Origin: Nocardioides sp. TRM66260-LWL
Lineage (GTDB): Bacteria > Actinomycetota > Actinomycetes > Propionibacteriales > Nocardioidaceae
NCBI RefSeq assembly: GCF_020075545.1
Contig: NZ_JAIQZK010000009.1
Coordinates: 1-64,000 of the forward strand
DNA length: 64,000 nucleotides
Reading direction: 5' to 3'
Shown here: positions 21,386 to 30,168 of the stretch, in pieces
Layout of the letters: the number at the start of each line of letters is the position of its first letter
Numbering within the stretch: position 1 is the stretch's first letter
The notes under the pieces: model-generated
What the model was told of the DNA's origin: nothing
Databases searched by the model: none
What the model saw: only the letters and a program-made list of their open reading frames with translations
Position numbers and translations under genes: made by a program

Positions 21386-22786
21386 GTGGACTACGTCGAC
21401 TCCCTGCTCGACCTCATCGGCGACACCCCGCTGCTGAGGCTCGGACGCACCCTGGACCTGCCCGCCGACACGGACCCGACCGGTCCGCTCGTGCTGGCCA
21501 AGATCGAGTACCTCAACCCCGGAGGCTCGGTGAAGGACCGCATCGCGACCCGGATGATCGAAGCCGCCGAGGCCTCCGGCGAGCTGCAGCCGGGCGGCAC
21601 GATCGTCGAGCCGACGTCCGGCAACACCGGCGTCGGGCTGGCGATGGTGGCGCAGGCGAAGGGCTACAAGTGCGTCTTCGTCTGCCCCGACAAGGTCAGC
21701 GAGGACAAGCGCAACGTGCTGCGGGCCTACGGCGCGGAGGTCGTCGTCTGCCCGACGGCCGTGCCCCCCGAGCACCCCGACTCCTACTACAACGTCTCCG
21801 ACCGGCTCGCCTCGCAGCCCGGCGCCTGGAAGCCCAACCAGTACGCCAACCCGCACAACCCGCGCTCCCACTACGAGACCACCGGCCCGGAGATCTGGCG
21901 CCAGACCGAGGGGCGGATCACGCACTTCGTGGCCGGCGTCGGCACCGGCGGCACGATCTCGGGCATCGGGCGCTACCTCAAGGAGCAGAACCCCGACGTC
22001 CGCATCATCGGAGCCGACCCGGCCGGGTCGGTGTACTCCGGTGGCACCGGGCGTCCGTACCTGGTCGAAGGCGTCGGCGAGGACTTCTGGCCCGACACCT
22101 ATGACCGCGGCCTGCCCGACCGGATCATCGAGGTCTCCGACGCCGACTCCTTCGCCTACACCCGCCGGCTGGCCCGCGAGGAGGCGCTGCTCGTCGGCGG
22201 CTCGTCCGGCATGGCCGCCTTCGCCGCGCGTCAGCTGGCCCACGAGCTCGCCGGCACGCCGGAGGGACGCGACGCGGTGATCGTGGTGCTGCTGCCCGAC
22301 TCCGGACGCGGCTACCTGACCAAGGTCTTCAACGACGAGTGGCTCGCGCAGTACGGCTTCCTCACCGGCGCCGAGCGCGACGGCCGGACGGTCGGGGAGG
22401 TGCTGCGCGGCAAGTCGGGCGGTCTGCCCGACCTGGTGCACACCCACCCGGCCGAGACCATCGCCGAGGCCGTGGCGATCCTGCAGGAGTACGGCGTCTC
22501 GCAGATGCCGGTCGTGCGCGCCGAGCCGCCGATCGTCGCCGCCGAGGTGGCCGGCTCGGTCTCCGAGCGGGCGCTGCTGGATGCGCTCTTCGCCGGCCAC
22601 GCCCGGCTCACCGACCCGGTCGAGGACCACATGTCCGGCCCGCTGCCGACGATCGGCTCGAACGTCCCCGCGCAGGACGCCGTCACGCTGCTGGAGTCGG
22701 CCGACGCCGTGCTCGTGCACGAGGACGGCAAGCCGGTCGGCGTGCTCACGCGTCAGGACCTGTTGGCGTTCCTGGCGCAGGGGTAG
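21386..22786 (+). CDS. Cystathionine beta-synthase
   Basis: PLP enzyme that condenses serine (or an activated serine) with homocysteine into cystathionine, the entry to reverse transsulfuration. The 466 residues contain a fold-type II catalytic domain and two C-terminal CBS motifs. The PLP lysine is K50 in NPGGSVKDR; TSGNTG binds the substrate carboxylate and GTGGTISGIGRYL the phosphate. The tandem CBS domains (about 340-466) carry LPDLVHTHPAETIAEAV and GVLTRQDLLAFLA and may sense adenosyl ligands. Cysteine synthase is the alternative, but the CBS tail favours this call. Confidence 0.95.
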   Translation: MDYVDSLLDLIGDTPLLRLGRTLDLPADTDPTGPLVLAKIEYLNPGGSVKDRIATRMIEAAEASGELQPGGTIVEPTSGNTGVGLAMVAQAKGYKCVFVCPDKVSEDKRNVLRAYGAEVVVCPTAVPPEHPDSYYNVSDRLASQPGAWKPNQYANPHNPRSHYETTGPEIWRQTEGRITHFVAGVGTGGTISGIGRYLKEQNPDVRIIGADPAGSVYSGGTGRPYLVEGVGEDFWPDTYDRGLPDRIIEVSDADSFAYTRRLAREEALLVGGSSGMAAFAARQLAHELAGTPEGRDAVIVVLLPDSGRGYLTKVFNDEWLAQYGFLTGAERDGRTVGEVLRGKSGGLPDLVHTHPAETIAEAVAILQEYGVSQMPVVRAEPPIVAAEVAGSVSERALLDALFAGHARLTDPVEDHMSGPLPTIGSNVPAQDAVTLLESADAVLVHEDGKPVGVLTRQDLLAFLAQG

Positions 22787-22800
22787 GCGTCAGGACGCGT

Positions 22801-22890
22801 GACAGTTTCATCGGTCAGCCGATGAAACTGTCGCTTGCACGCTGAAGTTTCAGCGTCCAGGTGACAGTTTCGTCGGTCAGCCGATGAAAC
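22801..22890. repeat. Three-hairpin palindromic element B
   Basis: Hairpin 1: perfect 14-bp stem GACAGTTTCATCGG (22801-22814) / 22819-22832, loop TCAG. Hairpin 2: ACGCTGAA-GT-TTCAGCGT (22839-22856). Hairpin 3: GTTTCGTCGG (22867-22876) / CCGATGAAAC (22881-22890), loop TCAG, one G-T pair. Hairpins 1 and 3 are diverged direct copies. The element lies between the cystathionine beta-synthase stop and the promoter of the DUF35 gene. Confidence 0.8.
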
Positions 22891-22907
22891 CGCCCGGCCC
22901 AGCCCCC

Positions 22908-22928
22908 TAGAATCAGAACACGTTCTAG
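22908..22928 (+). promoter_or_regulatory. -10 box and KstR-like operator before the DUF35/thiolase genes
   Basis: TAGAAT (22908-22913) is a candidate -10 box. Immediately after it, AGAACACGTTCT (22915-22926) is a palindrome of AGAAC/GTTCT arms. It matches the AAC-NN-GTT core of the KstR operator known from mycobacterial and rhodococcal lipid and steroid genes. Its place at the transcription start fits repression. The regulator itself is not in the window. Confidence 0.55.
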
Positions 22929-22941
22929 TTCTGGAGGCACC

Positions 22942-23412
22942 ATGACCGCCACGCCGGCGATCGAGGGCTGGTTCACCACCGACCCCGAGCCCGCGCTCAC
23001 CGCCGACCGCTGCACCACCTGCGGCACGGTGTTCTTCCCGCCCACGGCCGCGGCCACCGGGTTCTGCCGCAACCCGGGCTGCGACGGCGAGACGTTCGAG
23101 TCCGCGTCGCTCAGCCGCCGGGGGACGGTGTGGTCGTACACCGACGCGCAGTACCGGCCGCCGGCGCCGTACGTGCCGGCCACCGACCCCTACGAGCCGT
23201 TCGCGCTCGCCGCCGTCGAGCTGCCCGAGGGCCTGGTCGTGCTGGGCCAGGTGGCGGAGGGCTTCGGCGTGGCCGACCTGCGGGTCGGGGCCGAGGTCGA
23301 GGTCGTCGTCGAGACGCTCCACGTGGAGCAGACCGACGACGGACCGGTCGAGCGCACCATCTGGCGCTGGCGTCCCATCGCCCCGGCGCGCGCCGAGGAG
23401 GTCGTGGCATGA
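22942..23412 (+). CDS. DUF35 OB-fold/zinc-ribbon acyl-CoA-associated protein
   Basis: A 156-residue protein of the DUF35 (ChsH2-C-like) family: an N-terminal rubredoxin-like zinc ribbon with CTTC and CRNPGC, then an OB fold (GTVWSYTDAQYRPPAPY, PFALAAVELPEGLVVLGQV). Such proteins bind acyl-CoA and pair with SCP2-type thiolases or aldolases. The next gene, overlapping by ATGA, is exactly such a thiolase. ATG 22942 follows GGAGG. The pair probably forms one enzyme complex in steroid, fatty acid or aromatic acyl-CoA degradation. Confidence 0.9.
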   Translation: MTATPAIEGWFTTDPEPALTADRCTTCGTVFFPPTAAATGFCRNPGCDGETFESASLSRRGTVWSYTDAQYRPPAPYVPATDPYEPFALAAVELPEGLVVLGQVAEGFGVADLRVGAEVEVVVETLHVEQTDDGPVERTIWRWRPIAPARAEEVVA

Positions 23413-24593
23413 GCGACGTGGTGGTGGCCGGCGCGGGCATGCACCCGTGGGGCAAGTGGGGCCGCAGCTTCGTCCAGTACGGCGTCCACGCGGCGCGCGC
23501 GGCGCTGGCCGACGCCGGCGTCCCGTGGACCGACGTCGACCTCGTCGTCGGCGGCGAGACCGTCCGCAACGGCTACGGCGGGTACGTGGCCGGCTCGACG
23601 TTCGCCTCGGCGCTGGGCTGGAACGGCGCGCGCATCGCGACGTCCTACGCCGCCTGCGCCACGGGGGCGCAGGCGATCGACACCGCGCGGGCGCGGATCC
23701 TGGCCGGCCTGAGCGAGGTGGCGCTGGTGGTCGGCGCCGACACCACGCCCAAGGGGTTCCTCGCGCCGAACGCCGGCGAGCGCTGGGACGATCCCGACTG
23801 GCTGCGCTTCCGCCTGCTGGGCATGACCAACCCCGCCTACTTCGCGCTCTACGCGCGGCGCCGCATGGACCTGCACGGCGCGACCAGCGAGGACTTCGCG
23901 CGGGTCAAGGAGAAGAACTCCCGCCACGGCCTGCACAACCCCCACGCGCGCTACCGCAAGGAGGTCAGCGCCGGCGAGGTGCTCGCCTCGGCGATGGTCA
24001 GCGACCCGCTGCACCTGCTCGACATCTGCGCCACCAGCGACGGCGCGGCGGCCGTCGTCCTGTGCAGCCGGGACTACGCCGAGCGCCTCGGGCTGCGGGA
24101 GCCGGTGCGGGTGGCGGCCGTCTCGACCGTGGCGCCCACCTTCCCGAACACGGTCATCGACATGCCGCTGCTGGCCACCGACGCCTCCGGCGGCGCGGCG
24201 CCGGCGCGCACGTTCAAGGAGTCGCTCGCCGACGCCGCCTACGAGGAGGCCGGCCTCGGACCGGAGGACGTCGACGTCGCGGAGGTCTACGACCTCTCAA
24301 CCGCGCTGGAGCTGGACTGGATCGAGGACCTCGGGCTGTGCAAGCCCGGTGAGGCCGAGGTGCTGCTCCGGGCGGGGGACACGACGATCGGCGGGCGCAT
24401 CCCGGTGAACCCGTCGGGCGGGCTGGCCTGCTTCGGCGAGGCCGTCCCGGCGCAGGCGATCGCCCAGGTCTGCGAGCTCACCTGGCAGCTGCGCGGGCAG
24501 GCGACCGGACGTCAGGTCGAGGGCGCCCGGGTCGGCATCACCGCCAACCAGGGTCTCTTCGGCCACGGCTCGAGCGTGATCCTGACGCGCTGA
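23409..24593 (+). CDS. SCP2/Ltp-type thiolase family protein
   Basis: A 394-residue protein of the non-decarboxylating thiolase superfamily (lipid-transfer protein branch). SYAACATGAQAI places a Cys (C83) at the usual nucleophile site; DICATSDGAAAVVLCS is the middle signature; NPSGGLACFGEAVPAQA replaces the usual GHPxGAT His motif with GEA, and the C-terminus has GLFGHGSSVIL. Loss of the GHP motif means it is probably not a classical thiolase; relatives such as Ltp2 work as retro-aldolases with a DUF35 partner. With the KstR-like operator upstream, cleavage of a steroid or branched acyl-CoA is a fair inference. Convergent with the cyclase gene. Confidence 0.88.
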   Translation: MSDVVVAGAGMHPWGKWGRSFVQYGVHAARAALADAGVPWTDVDLVVGGETVRNGYGGYVAGSTFASALGWNGARIATSYAACATGAQAIDTARARILAGLSEVALVVGADTTPKGFLAPNAGERWDDPDWLRFRLLGMTNPAYFALYARRRMDLHGATSEDFARVKEKNSRHGLHNPHARYRKEVSAGEVLASAMVSDPLHLLDICATSDGAAAVVLCSRDYAERLGLREPVRVAAVSTVAPTFPNTVIDMPLLATDASGGAAPARTFKESLADAAYEEAGLGPEDVDVAEVYDLSTALELDWIEDLGLCKPGEAEVLLRAGDTTIGGRIPVNPSGGLACFGEAVPAQAIAQVCELTWQLRGQATGRQVEGARVGITANQGLFGHGSSVILTR

Positions 24594-24621
24594 GCCGGGC
24601 GTCGCAGCACTGGGGCCGCGC

Positions 24622-25572
24622 TCAGTCCCGGGAGTCGGTGCCGGGCAGGACGCCGGCGGCGTCCTGAGCAGCGTCCGCTGCGGCGTCCCCCGGGAGCCCG
24701 TCGCGCGCGGCGGCGTCCCAGCGCAGCCGCCACAGCCGGTGGCGGCCGGGCAGGCCCTTGAGCTCGGCGTCCCCGGCCGACTCCACGACCACCTTGCGGT
24801 GCCCGCGCGCGGCCTGCGCCACGGCGTCGCTGAGCAGCACCTCGCCGCCGCCGGCCAGCGACGCGACGCGCGCGGCCAGGGCGACGTTGCGGCCGAAGTA
24901 GTCGCCGTCGCGGGAGATGACGGTGCCGGTGTGCACGCCGATGCGCACCCGCACCGGCGTCAGGCGCAGCCGCGGGTCCAGCGAGCGGGCCAGGGAGCGC
25001 TGGATCGAGCGGGCGGCGAGCACGGCCGCGGTCGGGTCGCGGAAGGCGACCATGAACCCGTCGCCGGCGGTCTTGACGACCTGCCCGCGTCGTCGCTCGA
25101 TCGCGCCGCGCACCAGCGCGTCGTGCGCCTCGAGCACCTTGACCCAGGTGCGGTCGCCGAGCCGGTGGTTGAGCGCGGTGGAGTCCTCGATGTCGGAGAA
25201 GAGCAGCGTGACGCTGCCGTCGGGCGCCGCGATCTCGAGGATGTCGGGCCGCCGCTCCAGCGCCCAGGCGGTGAGGTCGTCCAGCGACATCGCCAGCAGG
25301 CCGGTGACGCCGTGCCGCCGCACCCGGGCGGCGGTCTCGACCGCGGTGCCCACCATCGTCCGCAGGGCCCGCTCGGCCGTCGTGGCGCCGGTGGCCGGAC
25401 GCAGCGCGGTGTCGAGGTCGGCCTCCAGGCGTCCGATCCGCTCCCGGGCCGCGGCGAGGTCGGCCGCGAGGCCGGAGGCGCGGCGCCGCAGCGCCAGCAC
25501 GAGGACGCCCAGCGCCACCGCCGCGACCGCCACGACGGCCAGCGCGAGCCGGGTGGCGGCGAGCGTCGTCAC
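24622..25572 (-). CDS. Adenylate/guanylate cyclase domain protein (class III)
   Basis: A 316-residue membrane-anchored cyclase. One N-terminal helix (TRLALAVVAVAAVALGVLVLAL), a coiled-coil linker (LAADLAAARERIGRLEADLDT), then a class III catalytic domain from about 130: VTLLFSDIEDSTALNHRLGD (first metal Asp), GQVVKTAGDGFMVAF (second metal Asp), VRIGVHTGTVISRDGDYFGRNVALAARVA. The SDIEDST and KTAGDGF blocks are intact, so catalysis is plausible. GTG 25572 is chosen because TACCCT lies seven bases upstream (25580-25585, minus) and the hydrophobic helix begins directly. It probably makes cAMP. Confidence 0.9.
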   Translation of the reverse strand: MTTLAATRLALAVVAVAAVALGVLVLALRRRASGLAADLAAARERIGRLEADLDTALRPATGATTAERALRTMVGTAVETAARVRRHGVTGLLAMSLDDLTAWALERRPDILEIAAPDGSVTLLFSDIEDSTALNHRLGDRTWVKVLEAHDALVRGAIERRRGQVVKTAGDGFMVAFRDPTAAVLAARSIQRSLARSLDPRLRLTPVRVRIGVHTGTVISRDGDYFGRNVALAARVASLAGGGEVLLSDAVAQAARGHRKVVVESAGDAELKGLPGRHRLWRLRWDAAARDGLPGDAAADAAQDAAGVLPGTDSRD

Positions 25573-25677
25573 GCAGCAGAGGGTAGCGATCGGCCCGGCC
25601 GCAGCGGGACCAAAGGACCCCGCGGCGGGGCTCCGCGCCCCTGCCGCGCGGACCCCGCCGACGGTTGGCTGTCCACC

Positions 25678-26703
25678 ATGACCTCCCCGTCCGTCCACCC
25701 GACGCTGTCGTCCGACGACCCGACGCCGCTGGAGCCCGGCTCGGTGGTCGTAGGCGTCGACGGCTCGGGCGCCTCCGACCACGCGCTGCGCTGGGCCGCG
25801 GAGCAGGCCGTGGGCCTGCGTCGGCCGCTCGCGGTGGTGCACGCGGTGCCGCCCGTCGCCTCGCCCGTCGCCGGGTGGCGGGAGTCCGCCGACGTCGACG
25901 TGCTGCGCGACGCGCTGAGGGTCGAGGGTCGGGCCCGGCTCCTGGCCGCCCAGCTGCGGCTGCACGAGCGCCACCCCGGGCTCGCGGTGCGCGTCGTGCT
26001 GCGCGACGGGGACCCGCGGGTCGTCCTGCCGGAGGTCGCCGCGGACGCCGCGCTGCTCGCTGTCGCCCCGCGCGGGGTCGGCGGCGCCGCCCACCTGCTG
26101 CTCGGCTCGGTGAGCGCGACCCTCGCCCGGCACGCGGTGGTGCCGACCGCCGTGGTGCGCCGCGGCCCGGGTCCGAGCCGCGGCGTGCTCGTCGGCGTCG
26201 AGGGCACCCCGGCGGGCTGGGACGTGCTCGAGGCGGGCTTCCGGCTCGCCTCGGCCCGCGGCTGGCGGCTGACCGCCCTGCATGTCGTCGCCTGCGGGGC
26301 CGGCGCCGACGACCTCGCCGAGCACGAGGACGGGCACGGGCACGGGCGCGGGCACGAGTACCGACACGAGCACCGGCACGACCACGGTCACGCCGAGGCC
26401 GCCGCCGAGCTGGACGCCGTGCTCGCGGGGTTCGTCGAGAAGTTCCCGGACGTCGAGGCGCTGGGCCGGGTCGCCGTCGGACGGCCCGACGAGGTGCTCG
26501 TGCGCGCCTCCGAGGGACGCGCGCTGACGGTCGTCGGGGCCGAGCGCCGCGGTCCGGTCGGCACCGCGCTGTTCGGCTCGGTGGCCGGCGCGGTGGTCGA
26601 GCACGCGGCATCGTCGGTGGTCGTCGTCCCGATGGCGTCGTCGGCCGGTCGGCGGCCGACCCGCTCGGGCGGGGAGCGGGGCTGGGGTGCGGCGCTAGCG
26701 TGA
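25678..26703 (+). CDS. Tandem universal stress protein with His-rich insert
   Basis: A 341-residue protein with two USP domains (about 20-160 and 165-320). The ATP-binding loops are RGVGGAAHLLLGSVS and ERRGPVGTALFGSVA, both near the G-2x-G-9x-G(S/T) pattern. In the second domain, residues about 215-240 form a loop dense in His, Glu and Asp (EDGHGHGRGHEYRHEH and on) that could bind divalent metals. USPs respond to stress, hypoxia or cAMP; the adjacent divergent cyclase makes a cAMP link thinkable but unproven. The stop codon overlaps the -10 box of the next gene. Confidence 0.88.
   Translation: MTSPSVHPTLSSDDPTPLEPGSVVVGVDGSGASDHALRWAAEQAVGLRRPLAVVHAVPPVASPVAGWRESADVDVLRDALRVEGRARLLAAQLRLHERHPGLAVRVVLRDGDPRVVLPEVAADAALLAVAPRGVGGAAHLLLGSVSATLARHAVVPTAVVRRGPGPSRGVLVGVEGTPAGWDVLEAGFRLASARGWRLTALHVVACGAGADDLAEHEDGHGHGRGHEYRHEHRHDHGHAEAAAELDAVLAGFVEKFPDVEALGRVAVGRPDEVLVRASEGRALTVVGAERRGPVGTALFGSVAGAVVEHAASSVVVVPMASSAGRRPTRSGGERGWGAALA
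26696..26701 (+). promoter_or_regulatory. Leaderless-type -10 box for the MoxR gene
   Basis: TAGCGT overlaps the stop of the stress protein gene and stands six bases before GTG 26708. Confidence 0.45.
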
Positions 26704-26707
26704 GGTG

Positions 26708-28102
26708 GTGAGCACCTCCCCCTTCAGCGACATCCGCACCGTAGGCCAGCTGCGGGCCTCCGGCCACGAGCAGCGCAGCCTGCGCGCCGAGCTCCGAGAG
26801 AACCTCCTCGCCGCCCTCCGCGAGGGCCGCGACCCGTGGCCCGGCCTGCACGGCTTCGAGGACACCGTCATCCCGCAGGTCGAGCGGGCCCTGCTCGCCG
26901 GTCACGACATCGTGCTGCTCGGCGAGCGCGGCCAGGGCAAGACCCGCCTGCTGCGCACCCTGATCGGCCTGCTCGACGAGTGGACGCCGGTCATCGACGG
27001 CTCCGAGCTCGGCGAGCACCCGTACGAGCCGATCACCGTCGGCAGCCGCCGGCGGGCTGCCGAGCTCGGCGACGACCTGCCCGTCGCCTGGCGGCACCGC
27101 TCCGAGCGGTACGCCGAGAAGCTCGCCACTCCCGACACCTCGGTGGCCGACCTGATCGGCGACGTCGACCCGATGAAGGTGGCCGAGGGCCGCAGCCTCG
27201 GCGACCCCGAGACCATCCACTTCGGGCTCATCCCGCGCAGCCACCGCGGCATCGTCGCGATCAACGAGCTGCCCGACCTCGCCGAGCGCATCCAGGTCGC
27301 GATGCTCAACGTGATGGAGGAGCGCGACATCCAGATCCGCGGGTACGTCCTGCGGCTGCCGCTCGACGTGCTCGTGGTGGCCAGCGCCAACCCGGAGGAC
27401 TACACCAACCGCGGCCGGATCATCACCCCGCTCAAGGACCGCTTCGGCGCCGAGATCCGTACCCACTACCCGACCGCGCTCGAGGACGAGATCGCCGTGA
27501 TCCGGCAGGAGGCCGAGCTCGTCGCCGCGGTGCCGGACGCGGTGCTGGAGATCCTGGCGAGGTTCACCCGCAACCTGCGCGAGTCGTCCGCCGTCGACCA
27601 GCGCTCCGGCGTCAGCGCCCGGTTCGCGATCGCCGGCGCCGAGACGATCGCTGCCTCGGCCCTGCGTCGCGCCACCACCCAGGGCGAGGACGCCGCCGTC
27701 GCCCGGCTGGTCGACGTCGAGACCGCCGTCGAGGTGCTCGGCGGCAAGGTGGAGTTCGAGTCCGGCGAGGAGGGCCGCGAGACCGAGATCCTCACCCACC
27801 TGCTGCGCACCGCGATCGCCGAGACGGTGCGGGCGCACTTCCGCGGCGTCGACTTCGCCCTGCTCGTCGAGGCGCTGGAGAACGGCCAGATGGTCACCAC
27901 CGGCGAGAAGGTCACCGCGCGCGACGTCCTGCAGGGCCTGCCGCGGCTGGGGGAGTCCGACCTCTACGACCAGGTCTGCGAGCGGCTCGGCGCCACCGAC
28001 GACGGCACCCGCGCCGCGGCCATCGAGCTCGCGCTGGAGGGGCTCTACCTGGCCCGCAAGATCGGCAAGGACACCGACGGCTCGGAGACGGTGTACGGAT
28101 GA
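26708..28102 (+). CDS. MoxR/Mg-chelatase-like AAA+ ATPase
   Basis: A 464-residue AAA+ ATPase. Walker A GERGQGKT (72-79), an inserted region (AEKLATPDTSVADLIGDVDPMKVAEG...), Walker B-like GIVAINELPDLAERIQVAMLNVMEERDIQIRGY, sensor 1 VVASANPEDYTNRGRIITPLKDRFGAEIRTHYP, and a helical lid to about 400. It is of the bacterial Mg-chelatase subunit I-like type. It overlaps the next gene, a VWA protein, by ATGA; MoxR-VWA pairs act as chaperone-like ATPases that assemble cofactors or remodel partner proteins. The target here is not shown by context. Confidence 0.92.
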   Translation: MSTSPFSDIRTVGQLRASGHEQRSLRAELRENLLAALREGRDPWPGLHGFEDTVIPQVERALLAGHDIVLLGERGQGKTRLLRTLIGLLDEWTPVIDGSELGEHPYEPITVGSRRRAAELGDDLPVAWRHRSERYAEKLATPDTSVADLIGDVDPMKVAEGRSLGDPETIHFGLIPRSHRGIVAINELPDLAERIQVAMLNVMEERDIQIRGYVLRLPLDVLVVASANPEDYTNRGRIITPLKDRFGAEIRTHYPTALEDEIAVIRQEAELVAAVPDAVLEILARFTRNLRESSAVDQRSGVSARFAIAGAETIAASALRRATTQGEDAAVARLVDVETAVEVLGGKVEFESGEEGRETEILTHLLRTAIAETVRAHFRGVDFALLVEALENGQMVTTGEKVTARDVLQGLPRLGESDLYDQVCERLGATDDGTRAAAIELALEGLYLARKIGKDTDGSETVYG

Positions 28103-30120
28103 GCCGCCCCTCGCGCTACCGCCGCTACACCGGCGGCGACCCGCTCGCCCCGCCGGTCGACCTCGCCGAGGCCCTCGAGGCGATCGGCGAGGACGTCATG
28201 GCCGGCTACAGCCCCGAGCGGGCGATGCGCGAGTTCCTGCGCCGGGGCGGCCGCGACCAGGCCGGGCTCGACGACCTCGCGCGGCGCGTCGCCGAGCGGC
28301 GGCGCGACCTGCTGCAGCGCACGAACCTCGACGGCACCCTGCAGGAGGTCCGCGAGCTGCTCGAGCGGGCCGTCCTGGAGGAGCGCAAGCAGCTGGCCCG
28401 CGACGCGATGATGGACGACGGGGAGCGGGCGCTGCGCGAGATGCAGCTCGACTCCCTCCCGCCCTCGCCGGCCGCCGCCGTCAGCGAGCTCGCGCAGTAC
28501 GACTGGCAGAGCCGCGAGGCCCGCGAGGCCTACAAGCAGATCAAGGACCTGCTCGGCCGCGAGCTGCTCGACCAGCGCTTCCAGGGCATGAAGCAGGCCC
28601 TCGAGGGCGCCACCGACGAGGACCGCGCGGCGATCAACGAGATGCTCACCGACCTCAACGCGCTGCTGGCCAAGCACGCCCGCGGCGAGGACACCCCCGA
28701 GGACTTCGCCGCGTTCATGGAGAAGCACGGCGACTTCTTCCCCGAGCAGCCGCAGGACGTCGACGAGCTGATCGATGCGCTCGCCCAGCGCTCGGCCGCC
28801 GCCCAGCGGATGATGAACTCGATGACGCCCGAGCAGCGGCGCGAGCTGATGGAGCTCTCCGCGCAGGCGTTCGGCTCCCCGCAGCTGATGGAGTCGCTCG
28901 CCCAGCTCGACGCCAACCTCCAGGCGCTGCGGCCCGGCGAGGACTGGTCGGGCTCGGAGCGCTTCGGCGAGGGCGGCGAGGGCGTCGGCCTCGGCGACGG
29001 CACCGGCGTCCTGCAGGACCTCGCGGAGCTCGACCGGCTCTCCGAGCAGCTCTCGCAGGGCTACGGCGGGGCGCGGCTCGACGACGTCGACCTCGACGCG
29101 CTGGCCCGTCAGCTCGGCGAGGACGCCGCCGTCGACGCCCGCACCCTGCAGGAGCTCGAGCGGGCGCTGCGCGACTCCGGCACCCTGCAGCGCGGCTCCG
29201 ACGGCCAGCTGCGGCTGACGCCCAAGGCGATGCGCCAGCTCGGCAATGCGCTGCTGCGAGACGTGGCCCAGCGGATGTCGGGCCGGCAGGGCCAGCGCGA
29301 CATGAACAAGGCCGGTGCGGCCGGCGAGCGCTCGGGCGCCACGCGGGCCTGGGAGTTCGGCGACACCGAGCCGTGGGACGTCACCCGCTCGGTCACCAAC
29401 GCGATCGTCCGCACCGTCGCCGAGGGCGGCTCGGCCGCGTCCGGCGTGCGGCTCTCGATCGACGACGTCGAGGTGCAGGAGACCGAGGCCCGCACGCAGG
29501 CCGCCGTCGCGCTGCTGGTCGACACGTCGTTCTCGATGGCGATGGACGGCCGCTGGGTGCCGATGAAGCGCACGGCGCTGGCGCTGCACACGCTGATCCG
29601 CTCGCGGTTCCGCGGCGACGCGCTGCAGCTGATCGGCTTCGGCCGGCACGCCGAGGTGATGGAGATCGAGCAGCTCACCGCGCTCGACGCCATGTGGGAC
29701 AAGGGCACCAACCTGCACCACGGGCTGCTGCTGGCCAACCGCCACTTCCGCAAGCACCCCAACGCCCAGCCGGTGCTGCTGATCGTCACCGACGGCGAGC
29801 CCACCGCCCACCTGGAGTCGTCCGGCGAGGTGTGGTTCTCCTATCCGCCCCACCCGCTGACCATCGCCCACGCCGTCAAGGAGCTCGACGCCGCGCAGCG
29901 CCTCGGCGCCCAGACGACGTTCTTCCGGCTCGGCGAGGACCCCGGCCTGGCGCGGTTCATCGACTCGATGGCCCGGCGCGTCGACGGCCGGGTCGTGGCG
30001 CCCGAGCTCGACGACCTCGGCGCGGCCGTCGTCGGGTCGTACCTCGGCGACCGGTCCCGCGGCCGGGGCGGGCCGTCGTACGGCGACCTGTTCGGCGGGC
30101 GCGGGTTCTGGGTGGGCTGA
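28099..30120 (+). CDS. VWA domain protein, partner of the MoxR ATPase
   Basis: A 673-residue cytosolic protein. The N-terminal ~450 residues are helical and highly charged (LAEALEAIGEDVMAGY, EQQ- and DER-rich stretches). The C-terminal von Willebrand A domain has a MIDAS: DTSFSM at 475-480, KGTNLHHGL and IVTDGEPT, so it can bind a divalent metal. Start ATG 28099 overlaps the ATPase stop. This ATPase + VWA architecture matches the Mg-chelatase I/D arrangement, but the chlorophyll pathway is absent. Element C1 follows 48 bases after the stop. Confidence 0.92.
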   Translation: MSRPSRYRRYTGGDPLAPPVDLAEALEAIGEDVMAGYSPERAMREFLRRGGRDQAGLDDLARRVAERRRDLLQRTNLDGTLQEVRELLERAVLEERKQLARDAMMDDGERALREMQLDSLPPSPAAAVSELAQYDWQSREAREAYKQIKDLLGRELLDQRFQGMKQALEGATDEDRAAINEMLTDLNALLAKHARGEDTPEDFAAFMEKHGDFFPEQPQDVDELIDALAQRSAAAQRMMNSMTPEQRRELMELSAQAFGSPQLMESLAQLDANLQALRPGEDWSGSERFGEGGEGVGLGDGTGVLQDLAELDRLSEQLSQGYGGARLDDVDLDALARQLGEDAAVDARTLQELERALRDSGTLQRGSDGQLRLTPKAMRQLGNALLRDVAQRMSGRQGQRDMNKAGAAGERSGATRAWEFGDTEPWDVTRSVTNAIVRTVAEGGSAASGVRLSIDDVEVQETEARTQAAVALLVDTSFSMAMDGRWVPMKRTALALHTLIRSRFRGDALQLIGFGRHAEVMEIEQLTALDAMWDKGTNLHHGLLLANRHFRKHPNAQPVLLIVTDGEPTAHLESSGEVWFSYPPHPLTIAHAVKELDAAQRLGAQTTFFRLGEDPGLARFIDSMARRVDGRVVAPELDDLGAAVVGSYLGDRSRGRGGPSYGDLFGGRGFWVG

Positions 30121-30168
30121 GGCTGCTCCGGGCGTCGGCCCTGGCGTGGGTCGGCGTCGCCGGCCGCA

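Noticed and set aside
25605..25665. GC-rich imperfect hairpin before the stress protein gene as a riboswitch
   Set aside because: It is short and has no known aptamer features; a weak hairpin is expected at this GC content.
26708..30120. MoxR/VWA pair as a magnesium chelatase for bacteriochlorophyll or cobalt insertion
   Set aside because: No large chelatase subunit or tetrapyrrole genes are present in the window; the pair is better described as a generic MoxR-VWA system.
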